Assembly (NCBI RefSeq): GCF_019392335.1
Contig: NZ_JAHXRQ010000033.1
Location: forward strand, 1 to 40,814
DNA: 40,814 nt
DNA from: Mameliella sp. CS4
Lineage (GTDB): Bacteria > Pseudomonadota > Alphaproteobacteria > Rhodobacterales > Rhodobacteraceae
Direction of reading: 5' to 3'
Both the position numbers and the translations under genes were made by a program. The notes under the pieces were generated by a model that saw only the letters and a program-made list of their open reading frames with translations, was not told where the DNA came from and searched no databases. Every line of letters starts with the position of its first letter. The first letter of the stretch is position 1. Positions 1 through 7,924 of the stretch are shown in pieces.

Positions 1-77
1 TGGCCATCCGCCGCTTCCTGCGCCCGGTCTGCTACCAGAACCTCCCCGACGCCCTGCTGCCCGGGGACCTGCGGTAA
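1..77 (+). CDS. 3' end of an unrecognised protein (partial)
   Basis: An open frame entering from the left edge ends at a TAA at 75-77. The last 24 residues begin AIRRFLRP and end ALLPGDLR. They are rich in Arg, Leu and Pro and have codon use like the neighbouring genes, so this is probably the C-terminus of a real gene. Too little is present to assign a family. A hairpin 13 bases past the stop agrees with a gene end here. Confidence 0.45.
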   Translation, partial: AIRRFLRPVCYQNLPDALLPGDLR

Positions 78-90
78 GAAACGTCCCGAA

Positions 91-114
91 GGCCTGTCCG
101 GTTGCGGGCAGGCC
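91..114 (+). terminator. hairpin downstream of the partial gene
   Basis: A 10-bp stem (91-100 with 105-114, one G-T pair) closes a GTTG loop. No U-run follows, so it is a terminator-like hairpin rather than a classical intrinsic terminator. It lies between the partial gene and the GST gene. Confidence 0.35.
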
Positions 115-180
115 CTCGGGGGCTGTGCGAACAGGCGATCGCGGCTATCCTGCGGTGCGACTGCGCCCAAGGAGCCGAGC

Positions 181-978
181 ATGACCAAAAAACCGATCGT
201 CTATCACATCCCCGTCTGTCCCTTTTCGCAGCGGTTGGAAATCCTGCTCGCCCTGCGTGGCACGCCGGAGGCCGTTGAATTCCGTGTGGTCGACATCACT
301 AGGCCCCGCGATCCAGAATTGCTGCGCAAGACCCGTGGCACCACGGCCCTGCCGGTGCTGGAAACTTCAGACGGGCGGATCCTCAAGGAGAGCCTCGTCA
401 TCCTGCGCTACCTCGACGAAGCGCTGCCGGGCGGTCCGCTGCGCCGGGTGGACCCCTTTGAACATGCAGTGGAATCCATGCTGATCGCCCGCGAAGGCGC
501 GTTCACCACGGCGGGCTATCTCTTCGTCCTGAACCAGGATCGCGATCAGCGGGCGGGGCATCGCGACAAGCTGTTGGGTCTCTATCGCGACATTGACGGT
601 TTTCTGTGTGAGCATAGCCCCGAGGGGCCATTCCTGTTCGAGGATTTCGGCCTGGCCGAGGCGGTGTTCACGCCAATGTTCAAACGCTTCTGGTTCCTCG
701 ATTACTACGAGGGTTTTGCGCTGCCCGAAGGACCGGAATACGACCGCGTCCGGCGTTGGCGCGCTGCCTGCATGGCGCATCCGGCCACCGACCAGGTCTC
801 TGAAGAGGAGATCGTCAAGCTTTACTACGATTACGCGATGGGGGCCGGGAACGGGGCGTTGGTCGAGGGGCGGAAAATGTCCAGCTTTGCCTTCGAACCG
901 CATTGGCGCGATCGGCCGATGCCGCCGCGCGACAAGTACGCAGGCAGTGCCTCGGACGCGGTTCTGGGGCTGGTCTGA
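181..978 (+). CDS. glutathione S-transferase family protein
   Basis: This is a 265-residue cytosolic protein. Its N-terminal thioredoxin-like domain (about residues 6-80) opens with a beta strand and the motif CPFSQR at residues 13-18. That places Cys13 where omega-, LigE- and glutaredoxin-like GSTs carry a catalytic cysteine. The cis-Pro segment (TTALPVLE) and the following acidic-Ser segment (LKESLVI) form the usual glutathione site. Residues of about 90-215 look like the helical C-terminal GST domain, and a 45-residue tail follows. The family conjugates or reduces substrates with glutathione; the substrate cannot be read from sequence. The gene stands alone and runs convergently into oppF with 6 bases between the stop codons. 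A GGAG-like site (AAGGAGCC) lies just before the ATG. Confidence 0.85.
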   Translation: MTKKPIVYHIPVCPFSQRLEILLALRGTPEAVEFRVVDITRPRDPELLRKTRGTTALPVLETSDGRILKESLVILRYLDEALPGGPLRRVDPFEHAVESMLIAREGAFTTAGYLFVLNQDRDQRAGHRDKLLGLYRDIDGFLCEHSPEGPFLFEDFGLAEAVFTPMFKRFWFLDYYEGFALPEGPEYDRVRRWRAACMAHPATDQVSEEEIVKLYYDYAMGAGNGALVEGRKMSSFAFEPHWRDRPMPPRDKYAGSASDAVLGLV

Positions 979-984
979 CGCCGG

Positions 985-1974
985 TCAGGCCAGCGCCTTT
1001 TCATCCTCCAGCAGGCAGGCGACCTGCCGCCCCTGACGGTGTTGCAGGTCAGGCCGGATGCGGGCGCAGGCGTCGATCCGTTTCGGGCAGCGGGACTGGA
1101 ACAGGCAGCCCCGCGGCAGGTCCATCGGGCTGGGCAGATCGCCGGTCAGGATCTGCGGTTGCTGTTTCACGCGTGGGTCGGGCACGGGGACGGCAGACAG
1201 CAGCGCCTGCGTGTAAGGGTGGCGCGGGTTCGCCACCAGCGCGCCCGCAGGCGCCATCTCCATCATGCCACCCATGTACATCACCAGGATGTCGTCCGAG
1301 ATATGCCGGACCACGCCCAGGTCATGGGCGACAAAGATCAGCGTCAGCCCCATTTCCGCCTGCAACTCCTTGAGCAGGTTGATGACCTGTGCCTGAATCG
1401 AGACGTCAAGCGCCGAGACCGGTTCGTCGCAGAGCAGGATCTGCGGTCGGGCGATCAGCGCCCGGGCAATCCCGATGCGCTGGCACTGGCCGCCCGAGAA
1501 TTCGTGCGGAAACCGGTTCATGTTGCGCTCGGCGATGCCCACGCGGTCCAGCATTTCGATCACCTTCTGCCGCCGTTGCCGGCTGTTCAGCTCGGGGCAG
1601 AAGTAGATCAGCGGTTCCGCCACGATCTCGCGGATGGTCATGCGCGGGTTGAGCGAGGCCATCGGATCCTGAAAGATCATCTGCATCCGCCGGCGCAACC
1701 TTTGCAGGTCGGCGCGGCGGGCATAGTCGATGGGTTTGCCGTCCAGCGTGACGGTGCCGCTGTCATGCGGACCCAAACCGGCGATGGCGCGGATCAGGGT
1801 GGACTTGCCGCAGCCGGATTCGCCCACGATGCCCAGCACCCGGCCTGACATGAGGTCAAAGCTGACGCCGTTGACCGCGTGCAGGCGCCGGGGCGGGGAC
1901 CAGGGGAAACGTTGGCCCCGACGCACCGGGAAGGTCACGCGCATGTCTTTGACGGAGAGGATGGGATCGCTCAT
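985..1974 (-). CDS. oppF: oligopeptide ABC transporter ATP-binding protein OppF
   Basis: This 329-residue cytoplasmic ATPase belongs to a peptide importer. Visible motifs are Walker A GESGCGKST (about 51-59), the ABC signature FSGGQCQR, Walker B ILLCDEPVSALD and a switch histidine in VAHDLGV. The C-terminal oligo/dipeptide extension contains RGCLFQSRCP and further cysteines, typical of OppD/OppF-type subunits and often iron-sulfur binding in this family. It is last in the operon oppA-B-C-D-F, and its ATG overlaps the oppD stop by 4 bases. The OppF rather than OppD assignment rests on operon position and motif details. Confidence 0.9.
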   Translation of the reverse strand: MSDPILSVKDMRVTFPVRRGQRFPWSPPRRLHAVNGVSFDLMSGRVLGIVGESGCGKSTLIRAIAGLGPHDSGTVTLDGKPIDYARRADLQRLRRRMQMIFQDPMASLNPRMTIREIVAEPLIYFCPELNSRQRRQKVIEMLDRVGIAERNMNRFPHEFSGGQCQRIGIARALIARPQILLCDEPVSALDVSIQAQVINLLKELQAEMGLTLIFVAHDLGVVRHISDDILVMYMGGMMEMAPAGALVANPRHPYTQALLSAVPVPDPRVKQQPQILTGDLPSPMDLPRGCLFQSRCPKRIDACARIRPDLQHRQGRQVACLLEDEKALA

Positions 1975-2924
1975 GTCAGCTCCTCGACCGGGCGGATACA
2001 GGCGCGGCCCTCGCGGAATTCGGGCAGGCCGTCGTGGCAGGCGGGAATGGCATCGACGCAGCGCGGCGCAAAGGGGCAGGCCCGGGGTGCTGCGGTCTGG
2101 TTCGGCGGGCTGCCGGGAATGGCCGAAAGCGTGACGTCGCCTTCGGTGATCCGCGGCACGGCGCGCAGAAGGCCCCGGGTATAGGGATGGCCCGGCGCAT
2201 CGAAGATCGCAGTGGTCGGCGCCGCCTCCATCACGCGGCCACCGTAAAGCACCATCGTGTCGTCGCAGAAGCCCGCGACCACGCCAAGGTCGTGGGTGAT
2301 CAGCAGGACGGCGGTACCCAGGTCGCGCTGGATCTCGTCCAGCAGTGCCATGATCTGCGCCTGAACGGTGACGTCCAGCGCGGTGGTTGGTTCATCGGCC
2401 AGGATCAGGCGCGGGCGGCAGATCAGGGCCATCGCGATCACGATACGCTGGCGCATGCCGCCGGAAAACTCGTGCGGATAAGCCTTGAGCCGGTTCTTGG
2501 CGTCGGGGATGCGCACCGCCTCCATGACCTCGAGCGCGCGCTTGCGGGCATCGGCCCGGCTGGCGCCTTCGTGCAGTTCCACGATCTCGCCCAGCTGGCG
2601 TTCGATGGTCATGTAGGGATTGAGCGAGCTCATCGGGTCCTGAAAGATCAGCGCGATCTGGGCGGCCCGCAGGGCATTCAATTGCGAGGCGGGCAGGGAA
2701 AGCAGGTCCCGCCCGTCGAAACGGACCTGGCCCGCGACCTCGGCGTTTTTCGCCAGCAGCCCCATGATGGCCAGGGCGATCTGGCTCTTGCCGGACCCGC
2801 TTTCGCCGACGAGCGCCAGTTTCTGACCCTCGGCCATGTCGAAACTGACGTCGTTCACCGCATGGATCAGCCCGTCGCCGGTGCGGAAACGGATCTGCAG
2901 GTCTTCAACGGAAAGCAGGCTCAT
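1971..2924 (-). CDS. oppD: oligopeptide ABC transporter ATP-binding protein OppD
   Basis: This is the 317-residue partner ATPase of OppF. It has Walker A GESGSGKS (about 40-47) followed by Gln instead of Ser/Thr, the signature FSGGMRQR, Walker B LILADEPTTALD and switch ITHDLGV. The C-terminal peptide-transporter extension carries the cysteines of PRACPFAPRC. Its ATG overlaps the oppC stop by 4 bases and its stop overlaps the oppF start, so translation of the four inner-membrane and ATPase genes is probably coupled. OppD and OppF are expected to form the ATPase heterodimer that drives peptide import. Confidence 0.9.
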   Translation of the reverse strand: MSLLSVEDLQIRFRTGDGLIHAVNDVSFDMAEGQKLALVGESGSGKSQIALAIMGLLAKNAEVAGQVRFDGRDLLSLPASQLNALRAAQIALIFQDPMSSLNPYMTIERQLGEIVELHEGASRADARKRALEVMEAVRIPDAKNRLKAYPHEFSGGMRQRIVIAMALICRPRLILADEPTTALDVTVQAQIMALLDEIQRDLGTAVLLITHDLGVVAGFCDDTMVLYGGRVMEAAPTTAIFDAPGHPYTRGLLRAVPRITEGDVTLSAIPGSPPNQTAAPRACPFAPRCVDAIPACHDGLPEFREGRACIRPVEELT

Positions 2925-3856
2925 CGGCGGTCCTTGGGGTCGAGCGCGTCGCGTAGGCCGTCACCGATATAGTAGAGCGAGACCTGTGCAATGACGAAGA
3001 AGGCGGCGGGGAAGGCCAGTTGCCAAAGCGTGCCGAAGGTCATGGTGCGCGCGCCTTCGGAGATCAGTGCGCCCCAGCTTGTGTTCGGCTCCTGGATGCC
3101 GACACCCAGGAAGGAAACGAGGCTTTCGGCCATGATGACCTCGGGGATGACGATCGAGGTGTAGATCACGATCACCCAGAGGATGTTCGGTGCCAGATGC
3201 TTGAAGATGATGGCGAGGTCGGACATGCCCAGCATCCGCGCGGCATCGACGAATTCGCGGTGTTTCAGCATCATGACCTGCCCGCGCACGATCAGCAGAC
3301 CGGCGGTCCAGTTCACGATGATGATGACGATGATCATTTGCGTCAGCGAGCGGCCGAAAAAGGCCTGCCAGACGACAAAGAAGATGATGTAGGGGATCGA
3401 GATCCAGATCGTGTAGAACCCGGTGATGATCTGGTCGAGCCTGCCGCCGAAATAGCCCGCAAGCGCGCCCAGCGTCGCCCCCAGCAGGACCGCCAGCGGC
3501 CCGGCGACAAACCCGACCATCAGCGAGGTGCGCGTGCCCTGAACGACACGGGCATACAGATCGCGGCCCAGGTCATCGACGCCGAACCAGTGGCCGTTCT
3601 CCAGGCTGGGCGCGCCCTCGGTCTTGATCCGTCCCAGAACGTTCCAGTCGATTTCCTCGAAGCTCCAGCGCGCAAAATACTGGCCGAAGAGGGCAAAGAG
3701 CAGCAGTGCCAGCAGCATGAACACGGAAAAGACCGCCAGCCGATGGCTCAGGAAACGGCGCCGTGCATCCGCCCAGAACGACCGCGAGACGATCATCTCT
3801 TCGGCGACGGGATCGGCGAACTCCTTGGAGTTGAGGCGTTTTTGGGTGTCGGTCAC
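2921..3856 (-). CDS. oppC: oligopeptide ABC transporter permease OppC
   Basis: This 311-residue integral membrane protein has an N-terminal cytoplasmic stretch, a first membrane segment near residues 37-60 (AVFSVFMLLALLLFALFG), a periplasmic loop containing HWFGVDDLGRDLYARVV, and then five more membrane segments. The GVDDLGRD loop is a hallmark of OppC/DppC subunits. The EAA loop that contacts the ATPases is visible around FVDAARMLGMSDLAII. It overlaps oppB upstream and oppD downstream by 4 bases each. It forms the translocation pore with OppB. Confidence 0.9.
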   Translation of the reverse strand: MTDTQKRLNSKEFADPVAEEMIVSRSFWADARRRFLSHRLAVFSVFMLLALLLFALFGQYFARWSFEEIDWNVLGRIKTEGAPSLENGHWFGVDDLGRDLYARVVQGTRTSLMVGFVAGPLAVLLGATLGALAGYFGGRLDQIITGFYTIWISIPYIIFFVVWQAFFGRSLTQMIIVIIIVNWTAGLLIVRGQVMMLKHREFVDAARMLGMSDLAIIFKHLAPNILWVIVIYTSIVIPEVIMAESLVSFLGVGIQEPNTSWGALISEGARTMTFGTLWQLAFPAAFFVIAQVSLYYIGDGLRDALDPKDRR

Positions 3857-4782
3857 AGGCTGCTCCGCACCTTGGGGTCGATCCAGGCATACATCAGGTC
3901 GAGCATGAGGTTCAGGGTGAAGGTCAGCAGGCTGTAGAGGATCGCAAGCCCCAGCAGCATGGAATAGTCGCGGCTATAGGCGCCGTCGATGAAATCCTGC
4001 CCGATGCCGCCGGTGGAAAAGAACACGTCGATGAAGACGGACCCGGTGATCATGTAGACAAAGACCGGCCCCATGTAGGTCAGCGTCGGCAAAAGCGCCG
4101 GTTTCAGCGCGTGCCGCCAGATGATGACCCGCTCAGGCAGGCCCTTGGCGCGGGCGGTCAGGATGAAGGGCGCGTTGAGCACCTCCAGCATCGAGCCGCG
4201 CGTCAGGCGGGCAACGCCGGCCATGTACGAAGTCCCCAGCGCGATGGCGGGCATGACGATGTATTCCCATTGGCCGCCGTTCCAGCCACCGCCCGGCAAG
4301 AGCCCCCAGGACAGGGTAAAGAGCAGCACCAGGATCGGCGCCAGCACGAAATTCGGAAAGATCTGCGAGAAGATCGCCAGGCCGGTCATCGTGTAGTCCC
4401 AGATCGAATTGTGGCGCAGCGCGGCAATGATCCCCAAGGGGATGCCCAGCACCAGCACAAAGACCGCCGACCAGAAGCCATAGGTCAGCGTGACCGGAAA
4501 GCCCTGCACGATCACGTCGTTCACCGTGCGGTCCTTCTGGGCAAAGCTGGGGCCGAAGTCGAAGTGGAAGACGATGTTCTTGATGTAGGTCCAGAGCTGG
4601 ACGTAGAGCGGCTGATCCATGCCGTAGCGTTCCAGCACGTTCTGCATCACCGCGGGCGGCAGCGGCTTTTCAGAGGTGAAGGGCCCGCCAGGGGCCAGCC
4701 GCATGAGGTAGAAGGAAAAGACGATCAGCACCAGGAGCGTCGGGATCACCGTCAGCAATCGGCGCAGGGTGTAGTTGAACAT
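3853..4782 (-). CDS. oppB: oligopeptide ABC transporter permease OppB
   Basis: This 309-residue membrane protein begins MFNYTLRRLLTVIPTLLVL, the standard first membrane segment of the OppB/DppB family. APGGPF follows in the periplasmic loop and YVQLWTYIKNIV further on. The EAA loop is around FILTARAKGLPERVI. Six membrane segments are expected. The gene starts 132 bases after the oppA stop, and this gap holds three hairpins, so its expression may be set below that of the binding protein. Confidence 0.9.
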   Translation of the reverse strand: MFNYTLRRLLTVIPTLLVLIVFSFYLMRLAPGGPFTSEKPLPPAVMQNVLERYGMDQPLYVQLWTYIKNIVFHFDFGPSFAQKDRTVNDVIVQGFPVTLTYGFWSAVFVLVLGIPLGIIAALRHNSIWDYTMTGLAIFSQIFPNFVLAPILVLLFTLSWGLLPGGGWNGGQWEYIVMPAIALGTSYMAGVARLTRGSMLEVLNAPFILTARAKGLPERVIIWRHALKPALLPTLTYMGPVFVYMITGSVFIDVFFSTGGIGQDFIDGAYSRDYSMLLGLAILYSLLTFTLNLMLDLMYAWIDPKVRSSL

Positions 4783-4819
4783 TTGGGAACCGGACCTGGG
4801 GTTCGAGCAAGGTGACCCC

Positions 4820-4887
4820 GTCCCGGGCCTGACCCGGGACCTCTGCGCCGGTGGGACCGGGCAGAGGCCCCGGATCTGGTCCGGGGC
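4820..4887 (-). repeat. three consecutive hairpins between oppA and oppB (REP-like)
   Basis: Three GC-rich stem-loops lie end to end. The first is 4820-4827 with 4833-4840 (GTCCCGGG/CCCGGGAC). The second is 4840-4846 with 4861-4867 (CCTCTGC/GCAGAGG), enclosing CCGG 4848-4851 with CCGG 4857-4860. The third is 4867-4874 with 4880-4887 (GCCCCGGA/TCCGGGGC). None has a U-run. Placement after a binding-protein gene and before its permease gene matches intercistronic REP-type elements that protect the upstream message from 3' exonucleases. That role is inferred. Confidence 0.6.
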
Positions 4888-4914
4888 GGGGGATGCGGGA
4901 AGGCGGCGTGGCGC

Positions 4915-6531
4915 TTATTCGGCGACCTTGTAGAGGTCCTTGGCGTACCAGTTCTGCTCGACGTTGTTGACCGGCCAGCCCTTGATCTGGTCGCTCAGCA
5001 TCATGTTGATCGAAGCGTGGTAGATCGGGATCACCGGCATGTCCTGGGACAGGATCTCTTCGACCTCGAAGTAAAGCGGGTTGGTATCCTGCGAGGACTT
5101 GGCCTCTGCCATCAGCTCATCGACGCGTGCGTTGGAATACTTGCCGTCGTTATAGCCAGACTGCGAGGTCAGCAGATCGAGGAAGGTGGAGGCCTCGTTG
5201 TAATCCCCGCACCATGCGCCGCGGGCCAGTTCAAAGTTCTGGTTGCCCCGGGTTTCGAGGAAGACCTTCCATTCCTGGTTCTCAAGCGTCACGTCCACGC
5301 CCAGCTTCTGCTTCCACATCTGGCTGGCCACGATGGCGATCTGCTGGTGGCTTTCAGAGGTGTTGTAGAGATAGGTGAAGGACAGCGTGTCGCCGTCCGG
5401 ACCATAGCCCGCGGCGGCCAGCAGTTCCTTGGCCTTGGCGTCACGCTCGGCCTGGGTCATGTTGGCGTAGTCGACCTCGGGCACCTCGAAACCGTCGGTG
5501 GCGCCGGGGGTGAAGGTATAGGCCGGGAATTGCCCGCCCTGAAGCACCCGCTCCACGATCACGTCACGGTCCAGCGCGTAGGACAGCGCCTGGCGGACCC
5601 GCGCGTCCTGGAATGGCTCGGGGCCGTCCTTGAGGTTGAAGGTCATGTAGTAGTTGCACAGCCGCGGCAGGGCATAGGCCTGGTCGGGGAATTCCTCTTT
5701 CAAGGTGGGGAACTGCCCCGAGGGGATGTCGGTCTTGTCGACCTCGCCTGCGCGCCAGCGGGTCAGGCCCTGCGCCTCGTCGCCGATGACCAGTGTCACG
5801 ACCCGTTCCAGCACGGTCTTGTCGTTGTCCCAGTACATCTCGTTGCGCTCACGGACCGAGCGTTCCTTCGGCACATGTTCGGTCAGCACATAGGCGCCGT
5901 TCGAGACGATGTTGCCGGGACGGGTCCATTCCTGGCCATGTTCCTCGATCGCCCATTTCGGCGCGGGGAAGGTGGTGGCATGGGTGACCATCTTGGCGAA
6001 ATAGGGCAGCGGCTGGCTCAGCTGCACCACCAGCGTGTGATCGTCGGGGGCGGAGACGCCGAGGTCGGTGATCGGCTTTTCGCCTGCAATGATCGCGGCG
6101 CCGTTCTGGATCGACATCAGCTCCATGTACCAGGCGTAGGGCGAGGCCAGTTCCGGGTCCACCGCGCGCTGCCAAGCATAAACGAAATCGCTGGCTGTGA
6201 CGGGTTTGCCGTCCGACCACTTGGCATCGTCGCGCAGGGTGAAGGTGTAGGTCATGTTGTCTTCGCTGACCGTGTGGCTGAGGGCGACGCCGGGCACGAT
6301 CTCGCCATCGGCGTTCTGGTTGTAGAGCCCTTCAAAGAGGTCGCGCACCACCTCCGAGCCGTTCACGTCCTCGACCACCTGTGGGTCGAAGGAGGAGAAT
6401 TCGTCAAGCACGCGGTAGGTGAAGGTCTGGTCGGCTGCCAGCTGGGTGCCCTCGGGGACGTCGGCGGCAAAGGCGGCGGTCATCAGCGTGGTCGACAAAA
6501 GAAATGGAACAATCGCGGAACGATATTTCAT
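4915..6531 (-). CDS. oppA: oligopeptide ABC transporter substrate-binding protein OppA
   Basis: This periplasmic peptide-binding protein has 538 residues from the chosen start. An upstream in-frame ATG at 6564 exists, but the ATG at 6531 is preceded by AGGGG at good spacing and opens a proper signal peptide (MKYRSAIVPFLLSTTLMTAA, cleaved near AFA/AD). The mature protein shows family-5 features: FEGLYNQNADGEIVPGVA, YTFTLRDDAKWSDGKPVTASDFVYAWQRAVDP, and VRQALSYALDRD. Length and motifs fit OppA/MppA-type oligopeptide receptors. It delivers peptides to OppBCDF, encoded immediately downstream, and is the first gene of the transport operon. Confidence 0.92.
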   Translation of the reverse strand: MKYRSAIVPFLLSTTLMTAAFAADVPEGTQLAADQTFTYRVLDEFSSFDPQVVEDVNGSEVVRDLFEGLYNQNADGEIVPGVALSHTVSEDNMTYTFTLRDDAKWSDGKPVTASDFVYAWQRAVDPELASPYAWYMELMSIQNGAAIIAGEKPITDLGVSAPDDHTLVVQLSQPLPYFAKMVTHATTFPAPKWAIEEHGQEWTRPGNIVSNGAYVLTEHVPKERSVRERNEMYWDNDKTVLERVVTLVIGDEAQGLTRWRAGEVDKTDIPSGQFPTLKEEFPDQAYALPRLCNYYMTFNLKDGPEPFQDARVRQALSYALDRDVIVERVLQGGQFPAYTFTPGATDGFEVPEVDYANMTQAERDAKAKELLAAAGYGPDGDTLSFTYLYNTSESHQQIAIVASQMWKQKLGVDVTLENQEWKVFLETRGNQNFELARGAWCGDYNEASTFLDLLTSQSGYNDGKYSNARVDELMAEAKSSQDTNPLYFEVEEILSQDMPVIPIYHASINMMLSDQIKGWPVNNVEQNWYAKDLYKVAE

Positions 6532-6728
6532 AGTTTTCCCCTTGGTTGGATGCTCTTGCGGCAAAGCGTGCCCGAGTTGCCGGACCTTGCAAAGGCTTTT
6601 CTCGATGCCTGCAAGCCCGTCGTCGGGTCAACCGTGGGGTGAAACGCGGTGGGAGGTCAAGGGAGGAAGGCGGCGGTATGGCGGGATCACGCCGTAGCTG
6701 TTTCCACCTGGTCTGTCAGCGGTGGTTT

Positions 6729-7511
6729 TCAGCGGGCGCAGGCCAGGGGAACATGCGCCAGACTGGCCCAGAAGGCGGCGACCTCTGCCATGGCCCCGGC
6801 CTCGATGACCATGGCGCGGGGATGGGCGCCCTCCTGCGCCAACCCGATGGCCAGATCGGGGTCGCTGGCAAGGGTGAAGAACAGAATTTCGTTTTTGTCC
6901 AGCGTGTTGATGGCGGGGGTTGGTGGGTCCAGCAGGGTCCGTATCTGCCTTTCCAATGCCCCGGTCATGGGCCGGTCCGGGCAAATCTGCCGGGGCGCTT
7001 TTCCCGGTTCGACGACGGCGATCAGCATCTCCTCGGCAGCGTCGAGAAGATAGGCCCAACGGTCGGGTATAACCGCGTCCGGCGGGGCCAGCCCAAGCTG
7101 GCGATAGAGCGCGTCGACGGCAATTCCGGGTTGCGCGGGATCGGGGGGCTGCGCGGGCGGGGCAGACCTGCACTGCAACTGCTGGTCGCCGGGCAGCAAC
7201 CGGGCAAGGGTCCGGGCTACGGTCTCCAGATCCGTGAACATTAGAGGGTGGCCCGCCAGCGCGCGCGCCTCCGCCGGGGCAGTGTCGGGCAGGCTGACAA
7301 GGCGCGATAGCTGTCCTGCCGCTGCTTCCAGCCGCAAAAGGGGCTGCCCGCCGTCGAGGATGGTCAGGTCACGCGGGGCAATGCAGGCAGCAAGGGCGTC
7401 CAGGACAAAGCCCTGCGCCTCTTCTGCCGTAGGAGCGTTCAGGGTCTGGCTGTCGGTGCCCAGGGCAGCGGCCCGGGCCAGGATGGTCGCAATCGAAGGA
7501 TGATCGGTCAT
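6729..7511 (-). CDS. protein of unknown function, last gene of the kinase/GTPase operon
   Basis: The protein has 260 residues. The frame stays open to 7700, but the ATG at 7511 is chosen because it overlaps the TGA of the roadblock-like gene (ATGA), as elsewhere in this operon. I recognise no domain. The sequence is acidic and rich in Ala, Leu and Pro, without membrane segments or a signal peptide. A Pro/Gln-rich hinge (about 130-145, APPAQPPDPAQPG) separates an N-terminal half from a C-terminal half ending in alternating hydrophobic stretches (EILFFTLASDPDLAIGLAQ; MVIEAGAMAEVAAFWASL). Its strict coupling to the GTPase and roadblock-like genes suggests it belongs to the same complex, possibly as an adaptor. 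No function is claimed. Confidence 0.75.
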   Translation of the reverse strand: MTDHPSIATILARAAALGTDSQTLNAPTAEEAQGFVLDALAACIAPRDLTILDGGQPLLRLEAAAGQLSRLVSLPDTAPAEARALAGHPLMFTDLETVARTLARLLPGDQQLQCRSAPPAQPPDPAQPGIAVDALYRQLGLAPPDAVIPDRWAYLLDAAEEMLIAVVEPGKAPRQICPDRPMTGALERQIRTLLDPPTPAINTLDKNEILFFTLASDPDLAIGLAQEGAHPRAMVIEAGAMAEVAAFWASLAHVPLACAR

Positions 7512-7849
7512 GTCACGCTTTCCTGGTCGGCGAGGCGCCCCAGCGCCGCGCAGATCGTAGGCACGTCGGCCCGGGGCCCAAGTACCGCGCAGATCACTTC
7601 GGATGGGTCGCGGGGGGATTGCAGGAACAGTTTGCTGCCTCTGGGGCCGCTCAGGACCGCTAAGCCGAAAACCGGCAGCTCCGAACGGAACAGGGTGCAT
7701 GCCGTGGTGCAGAGATCGTCAAGACGTTCCTGTCCCTGGTGAATGGCGCTGGCGAAGGTCAGCACCGTGCCTGCCGACGTGTCGGCAAGCATCACCAGTT
7801 CGCAATGGGCGAAACCGGCACGGAAACTGGCAAGATCGTCACGGGTCAT
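7508..7849 (-). CDS. small roadblock/longin-like protein
   Basis: This 113-residue cytosolic protein alternates strands and helices: a hydrophobic strand (CELVMLAD), a G-turn strand (SAGTVLTFAS), a long helix (GQERLDDLCTTACTLFRS), two strands (VFGLAVLSGP, GSKLFLQSP), a strand (EVICAVLGP) and a final helix (DVPTICAALGRLA). That order resembles the roadblock/LC7 or profilin-like fold, whose members (for example MglB) regulate small GTPases. The match is by secondary-structure pattern, not by a diagnostic motif, so the fold call is moderate. It follows the small dynamin-like GTPase after a 75-base gap with two hairpins, and overlaps the last gene by 4 bases. Confidence 0.6.
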   Translation of the reverse strand: MTRDDLASFRAGFAHCELVMLADTSAGTVLTFASAIHQGQERLDDLCTTACTLFRSELPVFGLAVLSGPRGSKLFLQSPRDPSEVICAVLGPRADVPTICAALGRLADQESVT

Positions 7850-7884
7850 CGGGCAGCCTCTGCTGCCTCTGTCATGACCTGCGC

Positions 7885-7921
7885 GGGGTTAAGGTCGCCT
7901 TACCCCCGGAAGGTATTCCGG
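7885..7921 (-). other. two hairpins inside the kinase/GTPase operon
   Basis: The only sizeable gap in the downstream half of the operon holds two adjacent inverted repeats. One pairs GGGG 7885-7888 plus AAGG 7891-7894 with CCTT 7898-7901 plus CCCC. The other is 7906-7911 with 7916-7921 (CCGGAA/TTCCGG). There is no U-run. They could tune message stability or ribosome access between the GTPase genes and the last two genes. Confidence 0.4.
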
Positions 7922-7924
7922 ACG

